Shown: positions 1 to 9,652, counted from the stretch's first letter. The stretch is 17,337 nt of DNA from Haemophilus sp. CCUG 60358 (GCF_001679485.1 NZ_LZOZ01000011.1:1-17337); one strand, 5' to 3'. Notes: generated by a model not told the origin, from the sequence alone. Numbers and translations are program-made.

Positions 1-327
1 GGCTTCCTCCTGAAGTCTGAGCTTTCTCAACTCCTTTAGGTAAGCGACCTCCGCTTCAAGCTGTAAAATTCTCAGACGTAAGCGGTCTTCTTCTGTTTTA
101 GGTGGAGGAGGCATTCTGGCATATTTAGGTTTCATTGGCGGTCGTCCTGATGGTTTATAAGGAATAAGTCCTTTTATGCCACTTTTTTCAAAGCGTTTCA
201 ACCAGGTTCCAACTAATGTGTCAGAGGGGATATTGTAAAAACGAGCGGCCTCTCTAATGCTCATTTTCCCTTTTAGGATAGGTTGAAGAACCTGTAATTT
301 AAATTCTGTTGTGTAGTGTTTACCCAT
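1..327 (-). CDS. IS3-family transposase OrfA (helix-turn-helix protein), partial
   Basis: The frame starts with ATG at 327 and stays open for 109 codons to the left edge, so the C-terminus is missing. Residues about 1-50 start MGKHYTTEFKLQVLQ and contain a helix-turn-helix typical of IS3 OrfA (IREAARFYNIPSDT, then a TWLKRFEK recognition helix). A proline-rich linker follows (about 55-78), then a leucine-zipper-like helix with heptad leucines (LRLRILQLEAEVAYLKELRK, about 83-102), which in this family mediates dimerisation of OrfA and OrfAB. OrfA binds the element's ends and regulates transposition, and a programmed -1 frameshift normally makes the OrfAB transposase. Its start codon directly follows a terminator-like hairpin and U-tract, which suggests tight control of expression. 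The family call is from motifs only; the catalytic DDE domain is not in the window. Confidence 0.85.
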   Translation of the reverse strand, partial: MGKHYTTEFKLQVLQPILKGKMSIREAARFYNIPSDTLVGTWLKRFEKSGIKGLIPYKPSGRPPMKPKYARMPPPPKTEEDRLRLRILQLEAEVAYLKELRKLRLQEEA

Positions 328-382
328 AAAAAAATCTGCACCTCAATTGTTGGTTGTTTAGTCCAACTTTTGGGGTGCAGAT
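328..382 (-). terminator. IS-end hairpin with U-tract, upstream of the transposase start
   Basis: On the minus strand the arms 370-382 and 334-346 pair at 12 of 13 positions. After a 2-nt internal loop, a second 5-bp stem (363-367 with 349-353) closes on a 9-nt loop. Seven U residues follow (334-328), directly before the OrfA ATG at 325-327. This is a textbook intrinsic terminator facing transcription that comes from ileS. The 3' arm also contains GAGG (341-344), the only Shine-Dalgarno candidate for OrfA, so any transcript that reads through would have that site paired. Such protection against outside transcription is known for other insertion sequences (IS10, IS50); applying it here is inference. 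Confidence 0.7.
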
Positions 383-384
383 CA
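361..384 (-). repeat. Terminal inverted repeat of the IS element (one copy)
   Basis: Reading from the outer end on the minus strand, the 24 bases begin TGATCTGCACCCCAAAAG and end TTGGAC, the pattern of IS150-group ends. The partner repeat is outside the window, so the exact boundaries are provisional. The outer half also forms the 5' arm of the terminator-like hairpin. Confidence 0.65.
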
Positions 385-417
385 TTTCGACCGCACTTTT
401 TCTTTATGATTTTAAGC

Positions 418-3243
418 TTACGCGAACTGACGTACTTCGCCGTTACCCGCTACGTTTTCCACACAACGTGGACAAAGAGTAGGATGTTCAGGGTTTACGC
501 CGATTTTGTCAGAATAATGCCAGCAACGTGGGCATTTTTCACCGTTAGAACGTGCTACGCTTACCGCAATTCCCTCTAACTCACCCGCAGCTACATCTGC
601 TGGTTTGTCCGCTAATGGTTTCACTTCCGCTTTTGAGGTAATTAATACGAAACGTAATTCATTGCCTAATTGTTTTAATAATGCACGATATTCATCGTTA
701 GCATAAACGGTTACTTCAGCTTCTAAACCACCACCGATCACTTTGTCGTTACGGGCGATTTCTAATACACGGTTCACTTCAGAACGAACTTTAATCAGTT
801 GTTGCCAGTAAGCATCATCTAATTTTTCATTCTCGCCTAAGCCAAATAAGCCTTCGTAGAATTCTTCAGTGAAGACGAATTCTGCACGTGCAGTCGCGGT
901 TTGTGGTAAGTAACCCCAAATTTCATCTGCCGTAAATGACAGGATTGGTGCCATCCAACGTACTAAAGCTTCCGCGATGTGCCATAACGCGGTTTGGCAG
1001 CTACGACGCGCAAGACTGTCTGCTTTGGTGGTATATTGACGGTCTTTGATAATATCAAGGTAGAACGAACCCATTTCCACAGAACAGAAACGCATTAAAC
1101 GTTGTACTACTGTGTGGAATTGATAGTTATCGTACGCGTCTTTAATTTCTTTTTGTGCATCTAAGGCACAAGCTACCGCCCAACGATCTAAGCTAATCAT
1201 TTCTTCCGGTTTAACGGCATCACGTTGCGGGTCAAAACCATTCAAGTTAGCTAGTAAGAAACGCGCAGTGTTACGAATACGACGATAGCTGTCCGCGGCA
1301 CGTTTTAAAATTTCATCAGAAACGGTCATTTCACCGGTATAGTCGGTAGATGCAACCCATAAACGTAAAATGTCGCCACCGAATTTATCCATGACTTCTT
1401 GTGGTGTCACGATGTTACCGATAGATTTTGACATCTTACGGCCTTGACCATCCACCGTGAAACCATGGGTTAATACTTGTTTGTATGGTGCTTTGCTATC
1501 TGTTGCTGTAGAAAGCATTAAAGAAGACATAAACCAACCACGATGTTGGTCAGAACCTTCTAAATACATGTCGATATCTTGGCCGTTAAATTCCGAACGA
1601 TTCGCCACAACAGAAGAATAAGTTGATCCTGAGTCAAACCATACGTCAAGGGTATCAGGCACTTTGCGATAGGTTTCTGCGTCCGCACCTAATAATTCTT
1701 TTTCGTCTAAATCCCACCATGCTTGAATACCAGCTTTCTCTACACGTTTCGCCACTTCTTCAAGTAACTCTAAAGTACGCGGATGAAGTTCTTCGGTTTC
1801 TTTGTGCACGAATAAGGTCATCGGCACACCCCAAGTACGTTGACGGGAAATACACCAGTCAGGGCGGTTTTCAACCATTTTCTCGATACGTGCTTGACCC
1901 CAATCTGGAATCCAACGAACTTGTTTGATTTCGCCTAATGCTTGTTGGCGTAGACCCTGTGTTTCCATGCCGATAAACCATTGCGGAGTCGCGCGGAAAA
2001 TAATCGGGGTTTTGTGACGCCAGCAGTGTGGGTAACTGTGTTTGATTTTCTCAACTTTTAATAAGTTGCCCACTTCTTGCAATTTTTCAACAACCAATGG
2101 ATTGGCTTCAAATACGCCTTTGCCTGCAAAGAATTCAGTCGTTGAAATAAATTTACCGTCATTCGATACAAGACCCGCCATTGGTAAATTATATTTTTGT
2201 CCTACAATAAAGTCGTCCAAACCATGATCCGGTGCAGTGTGTACTAAACCTGTACCGCCATCAGTGGTCACGTGATCACCTAAAATCACTGGTACAGTGA
2301 AATCATAGAACGGATGGTTAAAGCGTACTAACTCAAGCGCCTGACCTTTTACTGAACCTAAAACTTCAACTTGTTCTACGCCCACGGCTTTCGCTACGGA
2401 TTCAACTAATTCAGCAGCTAAAATCACACGCTCATCGCCAAGTTGTACTAAGTTGTATTCTAAGTCTGCATTTACCGCAATCGCACGGTTAGATGGCATT
2501 GTCCAAGGTGTGGTTGTCCAAATCACCGCAGATAATTTGCCATGGCCTTTGCCTACTGCGTTAAATTTCTCTTCAATTTCAACCGCACTTACTGCAGGAA
2601 AACGCACATAGATAGATGGAGAAACTTTGTCTTCATATTCCACTTCTGCTTCTGCTAAAGAAGATCCACAATCCAAACACCAGTGCACTGGTTTTGAACC
2701 TTTGTATAAATGGCCGTTCGCAATCACTTTACCGAGTGTGCGGATGATGTTTGCTTCAGTGTTGAAGTTCATCGTTAAATAAGGATTATCCCAATCGCCT
2801 AACACCCCTAAACGGATAAAATCTTTTTTCTGCCCTTCTACTTGCTCTGCCGCATATTCTCGGCATTTTTGGCGGAATTCAGCTGCAGTCACTTTCTCGT
2901 TTGGTTTACCCACTAAACCTTCTACTTTTAATTCAATTGGCAAGCCATGACAGTCCCAACCTGGGATATAAGGCGAGTCAAAACCTAATGCGGTTTTGGA
3001 TTTAACAATAATATCTTTCAGAATTTTATTAACGGCGTGACCAATATGAATATTGCCGTTCGCATACGGAGGGCCATCGTGCAAAATAAAGGATTTTTTA
3101 CCTTTCGTCGCTTGGCGGATTTTTTGATACAACTGTTTGTCATACCAATTTTTTAACATTACAGGTTCGCGTTTGGCTAGATCGCCACGCATTGGGAAAC
3201 CTGTTTCAGGTAAATTTAACGTGTTTTTGTAATCAACTGTCAT
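418..3243 (-). CDS. ileS: Isoleucyl-tRNA synthetase
   Basis: Cytoplasmic class I aminoacyl-tRNA synthetase that charges tRNA-Ile with isoleucine and edits misactivated valine. The 941-residue protein has the HIGH motif at residues 66-69 (NGNIHIGHA), the [10 protein letters not shown] segment, the editing-domain signature TTPWTMPSN, and KMSKS at 603-607. A C-terminal zinc site has Cys 904, 907, 924 and 927 (CPRCW...CPRC). Length is as expected for the family. The frame could open at a TTG at 3255, but that TTG overlaps the Shine-Dalgarno GGAAAA, and the ATG at 3243 gives the conserved [10 protein letters not shown] beginning, so I chose the ATG. It follows ribF by 32 bases, as in the classic ribF-ileS arrangement. 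No terminator of its own is visible before the IS at 384; lspA, which follows ileS in E. coli, is not here. Confidence 0.98.
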   Translation of the reverse strand: MTVDYKNTLNLPETGFPMRGDLAKREPVMLKNWYDKQLYQKIRQATKGKKSFILHDGPPYANGNIHIGHAVNKILKDIIVKSKTALGFDSPYIPGWDCHGLPIELKVEGLVGKPNEKVTAAEFRQKCREYAAEQVEGQKKDFIRLGVLGDWDNPYLTMNFNTEANIIRTLGKVIANGHLYKGSKPVHWCLDCGSSLAEAEVEYEDKVSPSIYVRFPAVSAVEIEEKFNAVGKGHGKLSAVIWTTTPWTMPSNRAIAVNADLEYNLVQLGDERVILAAELVESVAKAVGVEQVEVLGSVKGQALELVRFNHPFYDFTVPVILGDHVTTDGGTGLVHTAPDHGLDDFIVGQKYNLPMAGLVSNDGKFISTTEFFAGKGVFEANPLVVEKLQEVGNLLKVEKIKHSYPHCWRHKTPIIFRATPQWFIGMETQGLRQQALGEIKQVRWIPDWGQARIEKMVENRPDWCISRQRTWGVPMTLFVHKETEELHPRTLELLEEVAKRVEKAGIQAWWDLDEKELLGADAETYRKVPDTLDVWFDSGSTYSSVVANRSEFNGQDIDMYLEGSDQHRGWFMSSLMLSTATDSKAPYKQVLTHGFTVDGQGRKMSKSIGNIVTPQEVMDKFGGDILRLWVASTDYTGEMTVSDEILKRAADSYRRIRNTARFLLANLNGFDPQRDAVKPEEMISLDRWAVACALDAQKEIKDAYDNYQFHTVVQRLMRFCSVEMGSFYLDIIKDRQYTTKADSLARRSCQTALWHIAEALVRWMAPILSFTADEIWGYLPQTATARAEFVFTEEFYEGLFGLGENEKLDDAYWQQLIKVRSEVNRVLEIARNDKVIGGGLEAEVTVYANDEYRALLKQLGNELRFVLITSKAEVKPLADKPADVAAGELEGIAVSVARSNGEKCPRCWHYSDKIGVNPEHPTLCPRCVENVAGNGEVRQFA

Positions 3244-3275
3244 GTTATTTTCCAATTTTATATTTCAATATAATT

Positions 3276-4202
3276 CTATCTTGCAAAAAATGCTTTCGCT
3301 GTTTTTACGTCTTGTTCTATTTGAGCTTTCAACGCTTCAAAAGAAGGAAACTTTATCTCATCGCGAATCTTATGGCTGAATTCCACTTCGACCATTTGCC
3401 CATAAATATTCCGAGAAAAATCAAATAAATGGACTTCTAATAATTGTATCGTACCGTTAATGGTTGGGCGTTTTCCCATGTTGGCGACGCCGTTAAAAAT
3501 CTCGCCCGATTTTAACCGCACTTTCACCGCATAAACCCCTTTTACTGGGTTCACTTGGCGATGTAAGCGAACATTCGCTGTAGGAAAACCAATGGTTCGC
3601 CCTAATTTATTACCGTGTATCACACGACCAAAAATACGATAAGGCTTACCGAGTAAATTTTCCGCATGCTGTAAATCATCTTTAGCCAATGCTTCACGGA
3701 TAGCGGTGCTACTGATACGTAACTCATCTAAACAGAAGGTTCGGCTGTCTTCGACTTCAAAACCAAACTGCTTTCCTGCTTGTTGCAACATCGCAAAATT
3801 GCCTAAACGTTTCGCACCAAATTTGAAATCATCGCCAATGCTGAGAAACTTCACATTTAATTTGCCTACAAGCCAATCTTCAATAAATTGTTCTGCAGGA
3901 AGATTGGCGAAAGTGCGGTCAAATTTCGCGACGATCACCACATCCACCCCCGCCTGAGCCAAATAATGCAATTTATCTCTTAATCGCATTAAGCGCGCAG
4001 GGGCTTTGTCGCCCATAAAATATTCGCGCGGTTGCGGCTCAAAAAGCATCACCGCCATGGGTAAATTCAGCGCATTCGCTTTCTGACGAAGATGACGCAA
4101 AATCGCCTGATGCCCCAAATGCACCCCATCAAAATTGCCAATGGTTAATGCGCACCCTGACAAATATGGCTGTGAATTATGAAGCCCACGAATTAATTGC
4201 AT
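3276..4202 (-). CDS. ribF: Bifunctional riboflavin kinase / FAD synthetase
   Basis: Converts riboflavin to FMN and then FMN to FAD, in the cytoplasm. The N-terminal nucleotidyltransferase domain (about 15-180) carries GNFDGVHLGH at 22-31, with the HxGH-type nucleotide-binding pattern, and ISSTAIREAL at 163-172. The C-terminal flavokinase domain (about 185-305) carries GNKLGRTIGFPTAN at 197-210, with the conserved PTAN, and Glu256 in LLEVHLFDF at the place of the catalytic base. Length 308 is normal. It lies 50 bases after murJ and 32 before ileS on the same strand, so the three are probably one transcript. The Shine-Dalgarno before ATG 4202 is weak. Confidence 0.97.
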   Translation of the reverse strand: MQLIRGLHNSQPYLSGCALTIGNFDGVHLGHQAILRHLRQKANALNLPMAVMLFEPQPREYFMGDKAPARLMRLRDKLHYLAQAGVDVVIVAKFDRTFANLPAEQFIEDWLVGKLNVKFLSIGDDFKFGAKRLGNFAMLQQAGKQFGFEVEDSRTFCLDELRISSTAIREALAKDDLQHAENLLGKPYRIFGRVIHGNKLGRTIGFPTANVRLHRQVNPVKGVYAVKVRLKSGEIFNGVANMGKRPTINGTIQLLEVHLFDFSRNIYGQMVEVEFSHKIRDEIKFPSFEALKAQIEQDVKTAKAFFAR

Positions 4203-4252
4203 TACATCTTATTCCAAAAAACGAAAAATAATCGGTGCATTATAGCGGTAAC

Positions 4253-5827
4253 TTAATGTTTTGTCAGTAAATGGTGTTTACGAACACCCAAGAGCACCAA
4301 TACGCCTAAATAAACGACCGCAGCCAGTCCAATTAACCAAACCAACCAATAGATTCGCATTAAAAATGTCATGTCTGCCCATTCTTGAATCGACGGGCAG
4401 TTATACCAAACCAAACCGCCCATGGCTAAGGCTGCGCCTAAAACTTTCAGAAAAAAGACCGCACTTTTACGTGAAAAATGGTATACATCCTCTTTAGCTA
4501 ACCCACGATAAAGCAAATAAGCATTTAAGGTTGCTGACATGGCAGAAGCAATCGCCAACCCTACATAACTAAATGGAATCGCCAACACATTAAAGCCCAT
4601 ATTGCTCACCATGGCGATGATCCCGATTTTCACGGGCGTTTTGGTATCTTGACGTGCGTAATAGCCATTAGCTAGGATCTTAATCAGCATAAAGCTAAGC
4701 AAACCAGCATTGAATGCCCATAAAGAATAAGAGGCTGCATGCACATCGGTTAAGGTAAAACTGCCACGCATAAACAATACCAGTAACATCGGTTGGGCTA
4801 ACACGGCAATACCAATCGCGGCTGGCACGCCGAGTAATAAAATCATTCGTACGCCCCAGTCCATGGTGTTGCGAAAATCAACCGCACTTTGGGAAGAATT
4901 ATCTTCGCGATTTACATGATGGCGAGCAAGCGTTGGTAAAATCACAGTGGAAATCGCAATACCAAATAAACCAAGTGGAAACTCTAATAGACGATCAGAA
5001 TAATAAAGCCAACTAATAGAACCCGTCATTAAGAAACTGGCAATGACCGTATCAAGCAACAAGTTAATTTGACTTACAGAAACCCCAAATAAAGCCGGAA
5101 TCATCAATCGACGAATTTTGGCTACCCCTTCATCATGCCATGCCCATTTTGGTTTTACGAGCAAACCTGCTTTCTTCAAGAAAGGGATTTGGAATAAAAA
5201 TTGTAATAAACCGCCTAAGAAGATCCCGATAGCAAGGGCAAGATCAGGATTGTCTAATCTTGGTGCAAGGAAAAGTGCGGTCGCAATCATGGCGATATTG
5301 AGCAAAACAGGCGAAAACGACATCACGCCAAATTTGCCTATCGTATTTAAAATCGCGCCTGAAAGTGCCACAAAGGTGACAAACCATAAATAAGGAAACG
5401 TAATTTTTAAGAGTAAAGACGCTTGTTCAAACTTGTGCGCATCCGGTCCGTCATTTAGCCAATCGGTAAACCACCCCATCCCGAAGATCGCCGCCACAAC
5501 AGGTGATCCCACCATGGCAAGCAAGGTGACGACACTAACTAATCCGCCCAGTGTACCCGACACTTTCCCGATAAATTCACGGGTTTTAGAAAGATCGCCC
5601 GATTTTTGATATTCGGCTAACACAGGGACGAAAGCCTGAGAAAATGCCCCTTCCGCAAATAAACGACGTAAAAAGTTTGGGATACGGTTAGCGAATAAAA
5701 ATACGTCTGCCGCCGCGCCTGCACCGATTAAATGTGCTATTACCACATCGCGGACCAGACCTAACACACGGGACACTAATGTCATCCCACTCACGATAAT
5801 GCCGGATTTTAAAAGTCGTTTACTCAA
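4253..5827 (-). CDS. murJ: Lipid II flippase MurJ (MviN)
   Basis: Inner-membrane flippase of the MOP exporter superfamily that moves lipid II to the periplasmic face for peptidoglycan synthesis. The 524 residues are strongly hydrophobic throughout, consistent with the usual 14 membrane helices. The N-terminal signature contains Arg20, Arg26, Asp41 and Arg54 (RIPNFLRRLFAEGAF), matching residues known to be essential in the E. coli protein (Arg18, Arg24, Asp39, Arg52). A further Arg at 279 lies in YYSDRLLEFP. The start is a TTG at 5825-5827 (MSKRLLKSG), preceded by only a weak purine stretch (GAAGAGA). It heads the murJ-ribF-ileS transcript and is divergent from rpsT. Two uptake signals lie within it and one near its 3' end. 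Confidence 0.97.
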   Translation of the reverse strand: MSKRLLKSGIIVSGMTLVSRVLGLVRDVVIAHLIGAGAAADVFLFANRIPNFLRRLFAEGAFSQAFVPVLAEYQKSGDLSKTREFIGKVSGTLGGLVSVVTLLAMVGSPVVAAIFGMGWFTDWLNDGPDAHKFEQASLLLKITFPYLWFVTFVALSGAILNTIGKFGVMSFSPVLLNIAMIATALFLAPRLDNPDLALAIGIFLGGLLQFLFQIPFLKKAGLLVKPKWAWHDEGVAKIRRLMIPALFGVSVSQINLLLDTVIASFLMTGSISWLYYSDRLLEFPLGLFGIAISTVILPTLARHHVNREDNSSQSAVDFRNTMDWGVRMILLLGVPAAIGIAVLAQPMLLVLFMRGSFTLTDVHAASYSLWAFNAGLLSFMLIKILANGYYARQDTKTPVKIGIIAMVSNMGFNVLAIPFSYVGLAIASAMSATLNAYLLYRGLAKEDVYHFSRKSAVFFLKVLGAALAMGGLVWYNCPSIQEWADMTFLMRIYWLVWLIGLAAVVYLGVLVLLGVRKHHLLTKH

Positions 5828-6012
5828 AATAGGGGTCTCTTCAAAAAAATTTGCCTTAATTGTATAGAATTTTTGTTTTTACGCTATATTCCAACAAAAA
5901 AAACTGATAAAATCCTGCTCACATCGTTTGTGTGAGCCAATAGAAAGCGCTTTTTTTAAATAACGATGCTTACTTTCGGTTGTGTCTCACCGAAATCAAC
6001 ACAAATTATTCA
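5828..6012. other. Divergent murJ/rpsT intergenic region with several dyads
   Basis: No gene is seen. A TACAAT hexamer on the minus strand (5859-5864) could be the murJ -10 box, but no convincing -35 lies 16-18 bases upstream. A hairpin pairs GCTCACA (5917-5923) with TGTGAGC (5931-5937) and lacks a U-tract. A perfect 10-base palindrome AAAGCGCTTT lies at 5944-5953. A second hairpin pairs TTTCGGT (5974-5980) with ACCGAAA (5989-5995). These could be operators or structured leader parts; nothing in the sequence decides between these. Confidence 0.4.
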
Positions 6013-6041
6013 TTGACAAAAGTATAAAAAATCGGCATATT
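6013..6041 (+). promoter_or_regulatory. rpsT promoter
   Basis: A perfect -35 TTGACA (6013-6018) is followed after exactly 17 bases by CATATT (6036-6041), 4 of 6 to consensus. After the -10 comes TCTACGCCC, a C-rich start region of the kind seen at stringently controlled ribosomal promoters. The leader to the start codon would be about 45 bases. Confidence 0.8.
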
Positions 6042-6081
6042 CTACGCCCTTATTTTGTCATAATCATCTAACAGAAATTTT

Positions 6082-6096
6082 AGGAGTTTGACCTTG
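6082..6096 (+). promoter_or_regulatory. rpsT ribosome binding site and UUG start
   Basis: AGGAG at 6082-6086 is 7 bases before TTG at 6094-6096. This spacing decides against the in-frame TTG at 6088, which is only 1 base from the Shine-Dalgarno. The E. coli rpsT gene also starts with UUG, and its product S20 represses its own translation there. Confidence 0.85.
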
Positions 6097-6357
6097 GCTA
6101 ATATCAAGTCAGCAAAAAAACGTGCGGTTCAATCTGAAAAACGCCGCCAACACAACGCAAGCCAACGCTCTATGATGCGTACTTACATCAAAAAAGTATA
6201 TGCTCAAGTAGCAGCAGGTGAAAAAGCAGCAGCTGAAGCAGCATTCGTTGAAATGCAAAAAGTTGTTGACCGTATGGCTTCTAAAGGCTTAATCCACGCT
6301 AACAAAGCAGCAAACCACAAAGCTAAATTAGCTGCTCAAATCAAAAAATTAGCGTAA
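6094..6357 (+). CDS. rpsT: 30S ribosomal protein S20
   Basis: Small, very basic protein that binds 16S rRNA and helps assemble the 30S subunit. The 87 residues begin [20 protein letters not shown] after the initiator Met and contain the conserved [13 protein letters not shown] and [16 protein letters not shown] segments, with an Ala-rich helix between. The UUG start at 6094 gives the family's normal N-terminus; starting at 6088 would add two non-conserved residues. The gene is a single transcription unit with its own strong promoter and a terminator 26 bases past the stop. Its position divergent from the ribF-ileS side is shared with E. coli, but here murJ lies in between. Confidence 0.98.
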   Translation: MANIKSAKKRAVQSEKRRQHNASQRSMMRTYIKKVYAQVAAGEKAAAEAAFVEMQKVVDRMASKGLIHANKAANHKAKLAAQIKKLA

Positions 6358-6383
6358 TTAAAGCATTAAAACAGCTTAAAAAT

Positions 6384-6408
6384 AAAACCGCACTTTGGTG
6401 CGGTTTTT
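6384..6408 (+). terminator. rpsT terminator built from an uptake signal
   Basis: AAAACCGCAC (6384-6393) pairs perfectly with GTGCGGTTTT (6398-6407) around the loop TTTG, giving a 10-bp stem that ends in a T-run. The left arm overlaps the uptake signal at 6387-6395. Confidence 0.9.
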
Positions 6409-6450
6409 GTTTGCCGTAAACCGTCCTGCCACAAACGTCTGACAACAAGC

Positions 6451-6478
6451 TTGCATTCCCCCCTTTAACCTGTAAACT
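6451..6478 (+). promoter_or_regulatory. Possible rnr promoter
   Basis: TTGCAT (6451-6456) and TAAACT (6473-6478) are 16 bases apart, a weak sigma-70 match downstream of the rpsT terminator and 40 bases before the rnr start. A run of six C lies in the spacer (6458-6463). No better candidate is seen between the terminator and rnr. Confidence 0.3.
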
Positions 6479-6517
6479 ACCTCACAACTTAAAAATTAAT
6501 CATAAAATAAACAATAA

Positions 6518-8863
6518 ATGACCAAAAAATCTTTTAAAAAATCGGATCCAAATTATCAAAAAGAATTAGCCAAATACGGTAATCCGATCCCAAGCAGAGA
6601 CTACATTCTGCAAATTATTCGTGAAAATAATGCCCCGATGAGTCGGGAAGAAATTCTGACCGCACTTTCAATTAAAAGTGACGAACAACAAGAAGCCATG
6701 CGTCGTCGCTTGCGTGCCATGGAGAATGATGGACAATTAGTTTTCACTAAACGTAAACGCTATGCCTTGCCTGAAAAATTAGATTTATTCAAAGGCATGG
6801 TCATCGGCCATCGCGAAGGCTATGGCTTTTTACAAGTCGAAGGTAAAAAAGAGGATCTCTTTATTCCTAATCACCAAATGCAACGTGTAATGCATGGTGA
6901 TTTTGTATTAGCCCAACCTGCAGGCTTAGATCGCCGTGGTCGTCGCGAAGTCCGTATTGTTCGCGTACTTGAAAGTCGTAAAAAACAAATTGTCGGCCGT
7001 TTCTTCTTAGAAAATGGCTTTAGCTATGTGGTGCCTGATGACAGTCGTATTGGACGAGATATCTTAGTCCCTAATGAACACCGAAATGGTGCCCGAATGG
7101 GACAAGTTGTCGTGGTTGAATTGCAAGAACGCTCTGCCTCCTTTACTCAACCAGTTGGCATCATCACCGAAATTCTGGGTGACAATATGGCAAAAGGGAT
7201 GGAAGTGGAGATTGCTCTTCGTAATCATGACATTCCTCACCAATTCCCAAGTGCGGTCGAAAAATACGTTAAAAAATTCACGGAAGAAGTGCCTGAAGAA
7301 GCAAAAAAAGGCCGTGTAGATTTACGCAATCTGCCACTGGTGACCATTGATGGCGAAGATGCACGCGATTTTGATGATGCCGTATATTGCGAAAAAAGCG
7401 GTAAAGGTTGGAAACTTTGGGTGGCGATTGCCGATGTCAGCTATTATGTGCGTTTACGTTCTGCATTAGATACTGAAGCTTATAACCGAGGCAACTCCGT
7501 TTACTTCCCAAATCGTGTCGTACCAATGCTGCCAGAGATTTTATCAAACGGATTGTGTTCACTGAATCCACAAGTGGATCGTTTGTGTATGGTGTGTGAA
7601 ATGCACGTCTCCGCCAAAGGTAAACTCACGGACTATCGTTTTTATGAAGCGGTCATGAACTCTCATGCACGTTTAACCTATACGAAAGTTGCGGCGATTT
7701 TAGACGGCGATGATGAGCTCCGCACGCGTTATCAAGGACTTGCTCCACATTTAGAAGAATTGCATCATCTCTATCAAGCGTTACTCAATGCACGCAAACA
7801 ACGTGGTGCTATCGATTTTGAAACCATTGAGACCAAATTTATTTTCAATGCCATGGGACGAATTGATCGTATTGAACCTGTTGTGCGAAATGATGCTCAC
7901 AAAATCATTGAAGAATGCATGATTCTTGCGAATATTGCAGCGGCAAACTTTATGGAAAAACATAAGGAGCCAGCACTCTATCGTATTCATGCCACTCCGA
8001 GTGAAGAAAAACTGACGTCTTTCCGTGCATTCTTAAGTGAATGCGGTTTAAGCCTTGAAGGCGGCATAAAACCGACCACAAAAGATTATGCGAAATTGTT
8101 AGAGCAAGTGAAAGATCGCCCGGATCACGAACTCATTCAAACTATGTTACTTCGTTCATTAAGCCAAGCGGTTTATCATGCGGATAATATCGGTCACTTT
8201 GGTTTGGCTTTAGAGGAATATGCACACTTTACTTCCCCGATTCGCCGCTATCCGGATTTAACCCTTCATCGTGGGATTAAGTATTTATTAGCGAAAGAAA
8301 AAGGCGCTAAACGTAAAACCACAGATACTGGCGGCTATCACTATTCCTTTGATGAAATGGATTTGTTAGGCGATCACTGCTCGATGACAGAACGCCGTGC
8401 CGATGATGCTACTCGCGAAGTAGCAGATTGGCTGAAATGTGAATATATGCAAGATCACGTGGGTGCTGAATTTAGCGGAGTGATCTCATCTGTAACGGGA
8501 TTTGGCTTATTCGTACGTTTGGATGAGTTATTCATTGACGGCTTAGTCCATATTTCTACTTTAGATAACGACTACTATCAATTTGATGCGGCAAAACAAC
8601 GTTTAATCGGTGAAAATAGTGGTATGATCTACCGCCTTGGCGATAAAGTCAAAATTCGCGTGGTCGCCGTTCATTTAGAACAAAAAATGGTGGATTTCAG
8701 TTTAATCGAAAGTGCCAGAAAACCACGTCGCGTAGGAAAAACAGCGAAACAAAAAGCGAAAAAAGTCTTTAAGGAACTGCCACCTAAAGCGTCAAAGAAA
8801 CGTAAAAGTGCGGTCAAAAATAAAGACGTTTCTAAGAAACCGACGAGAAAGCGGAAGAAATAA
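6518..8863 (+). CDS. rnr: Ribonuclease R (3'-5' exoribonuclease)
   Basis: Processive hydrolytic exoribonuclease that degrades structured RNA and takes part in rRNA quality control. The 781 residues show an N-terminal winged-helix region (about 25-85), cold-shock-like RNA-binding domains (about 90-240), the RNB catalytic domain with [10 protein letters not shown] at 278-287 (Asp278, 284, 286 and 287 match E. coli Asp272, 278, 280 and 281), and an S1 domain (about 649-730). The tail of about 50 residues is rich in Lys and Arg, as is usual for RNase R. An in-frame TAA directly precedes the ATG at 6518, so the start cannot be further upstream. There is no visible Shine-Dalgarno; the leader before the ATG is A-rich. 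It is followed after 16 bases by rlmB. Confidence 0.97.
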   Translation: MTKKSFKKSDPNYQKELAKYGNPIPSRDYILQIIRENNAPMSREEILTALSIKSDEQQEAMRRRLRAMENDGQLVFTKRKRYALPEKLDLFKGMVIGHREGYGFLQVEGKKEDLFIPNHQMQRVMHGDFVLAQPAGLDRRGRREVRIVRVLESRKKQIVGRFFLENGFSYVVPDDSRIGRDILVPNEHRNGARMGQVVVVELQERSASFTQPVGIITEILGDNMAKGMEVEIALRNHDIPHQFPSAVEKYVKKFTEEVPEEAKKGRVDLRNLPLVTIDGEDARDFDDAVYCEKSGKGWKLWVAIADVSYYVRLRSALDTEAYNRGNSVYFPNRVVPMLPEILSNGLCSLNPQVDRLCMVCEMHVSAKGKLTDYRFYEAVMNSHARLTYTKVAAILDGDDELRTRYQGLAPHLEELHHLYQALLNARKQRGAIDFETIETKFIFNAMGRIDRIEPVVRNDAHKIIEECMILANIAAANFMEKHKEPALYRIHATPSEEKLTSFRAFLSECGLSLEGGIKPTTKDYAKLLEQVKDRPDHELIQTMLLRSLSQAVYHADNIGHFGLALEEYAHFTSPIRRYPDLTLHRGIKYLLAKEKGAKRKTTDTGGYHYSFDEMDLLGDHCSMTERRADDATREVADWLKCEYMQDHVGAEFSGVISSVTGFGLFVRLDELFIDGLVHISTLDNDYYQFDAAKQRLIGENSGMIYRLGDKVKIRVVAVHLEQKMVDFSLIESARKPRRVGKTAKQKAKKVFKELPPKASKKRKSAVKNKDVSKKPTRKRKK

Positions 8864-8879
8864 TAAATAAGAGAACCCT

Positions 8880-9620
8880 ATGTCAGAAAATATCTATGGT
8901 ATCCATGCTGTAAACAGCATTTTAGCAAATAGCCCTGAGCGTTTAATTGAAGTATTTGTGCTGAAAGGCCGTGAAGATAAACGCCTACAACCCTTACTCA
9001 ATGAGCTCTATGCTTTAGGCATTGCGGTGCAATTTGTTAATCGTCAAACATTAGATAAAAAATCCAATGGTGAAGTGCATCAAGGTGTGATTGCGCGTGT
9101 GCAAGAAGCGAAAGAGCTAAATGAACATGATCTGGATGAACTTCTTACTCGTAAACAAAATCCACTTTTATTAGTGCTTGATGGCGTGACGGATCCCCAT
9201 AACCTGGGAGCCTGTTTACGTACTGCGGATGCTGCCGGTGTGAGTGCTGTTATTGTGCCAAAAGATAAATCTGCTCAACTCACTTCTATTGCACGTAAAG
9301 TGGCTTGCGGTGCTGCGGAGACCGTACCATTAATTCGTGTTACTAACTTAGCGCGCACTTTGCGAGATCTACAACAAAATCATAATATTTGGGTAGTAGG
9401 TACGGCTGGCGAAGCAACAGAAACCATTTATCAAAGTAAACTCACGGGTTCTCTTGCCTTAGTGATGGGAGCCGAAGGTGAAGGCATGCGTCGTCTTACC
9501 CGTGAGCATTGTGATCAACTCATTAGTATTCCAATGGCGGGCTCTGTTTCATCTCTGAATGTTTCCGTTGCGACTGGCGTATGTTTATTTGAAATTGTGA
9601 GACAACGTCTTGCAGCCTAA
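8880..9620 (+). CDS. rlmB: 23S rRNA (guanosine-2251-2'-O)-methyltransferase RlmB
   Basis: SpoU-family SPOUT methyltransferase that uses S-adenosylmethionine to methylate the ribose of G2251 in the peptidyl-transferase region of 23S rRNA. The N-terminal substrate-binding domain (about 3-76, [10 protein letters not shown]) is followed by the knotted catalytic domain with all three SpoU motifs: [16 protein letters not shown] (105-120), [10 protein letters not shown] (195-204) and [17 protein letters not shown] (217-233). Length 246 is typical. It begins 16 bases after rnr with AAGAGAA as its ribosome binding site and is probably translated from the rnr transcript; the rnr-rlmB pairing also occurs in enterobacteria. 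Confidence 0.97.
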   Translation: MSENIYGIHAVNSILANSPERLIEVFVLKGREDKRLQPLLNELYALGIAVQFVNRQTLDKKSNGEVHQGVIARVQEAKELNEHDLDELLTRKQNPLLLVLDGVTDPHNLGACLRTADAAGVSAVIVPKDKSAQLTSIARKVACGAAETVPLIRVTNLARTLRDLQQNHNIWVVGTAGEATETIYQSKLTGSLALVMGAEGEGMRRLTREHCDQLISIPMAGSVSSLNVSVATGVCLFEIVRQRLAA

Positions 9621-9652
9621 AAACGCGTGAAAAAATGACCGCACTTTAATAT

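Larger units (their letters stand above)
1..384 (-). mobile_element. IS3-family insertion sequence (IS150-group-like), one end only
   Basis: The block holds an OrfA-type transposase frame reading leftward and, outside it, a terminal sequence that on the minus strand begins TGATCTGCACCCC and continues to TTGGAC. This resembles the terminal inverted repeats of the IS150 group of IS3 elements as I remember them. I place the outer end at 384, since the sequence beyond it is ordinary spacer with an uptake signal 6 bases further on. The other end, OrfB and the frameshift site lie outside the window, so the target-site duplication cannot be checked; the bases flanking this end are TTT (385-387). The element sits directly downstream of ileS in the same orientation, so operon read-through would enter it. 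Confidence 0.8.

Noticed and set aside
316..579. Open frame on the plus strand across the IS end and the 3' end of ileS
   Set aside because: It overlaps ileS antisense, has no ribosome binding site and its sequence reads as the complement of a conserved gene.
1623..1928. Open frames antisense to ileS, ribF, murJ, rnr and nhaA
   Set aside because: All are shadows of strongly conserved coding sequence on the other strand and show no family resemblance.
3244..3255. TTG at 3255 as the ileS start
   Set aside because: It overlaps the Shine-Dalgarno for the ATG at 3243, and the extra four residues are not part of the family's N-terminus.
5917..5937. GCTCACA...TGTGAGC hairpin as a terminator
   Set aside because: It has no T-run on either side and lies in a divergent promoter region, where a terminator has no clear purpose.
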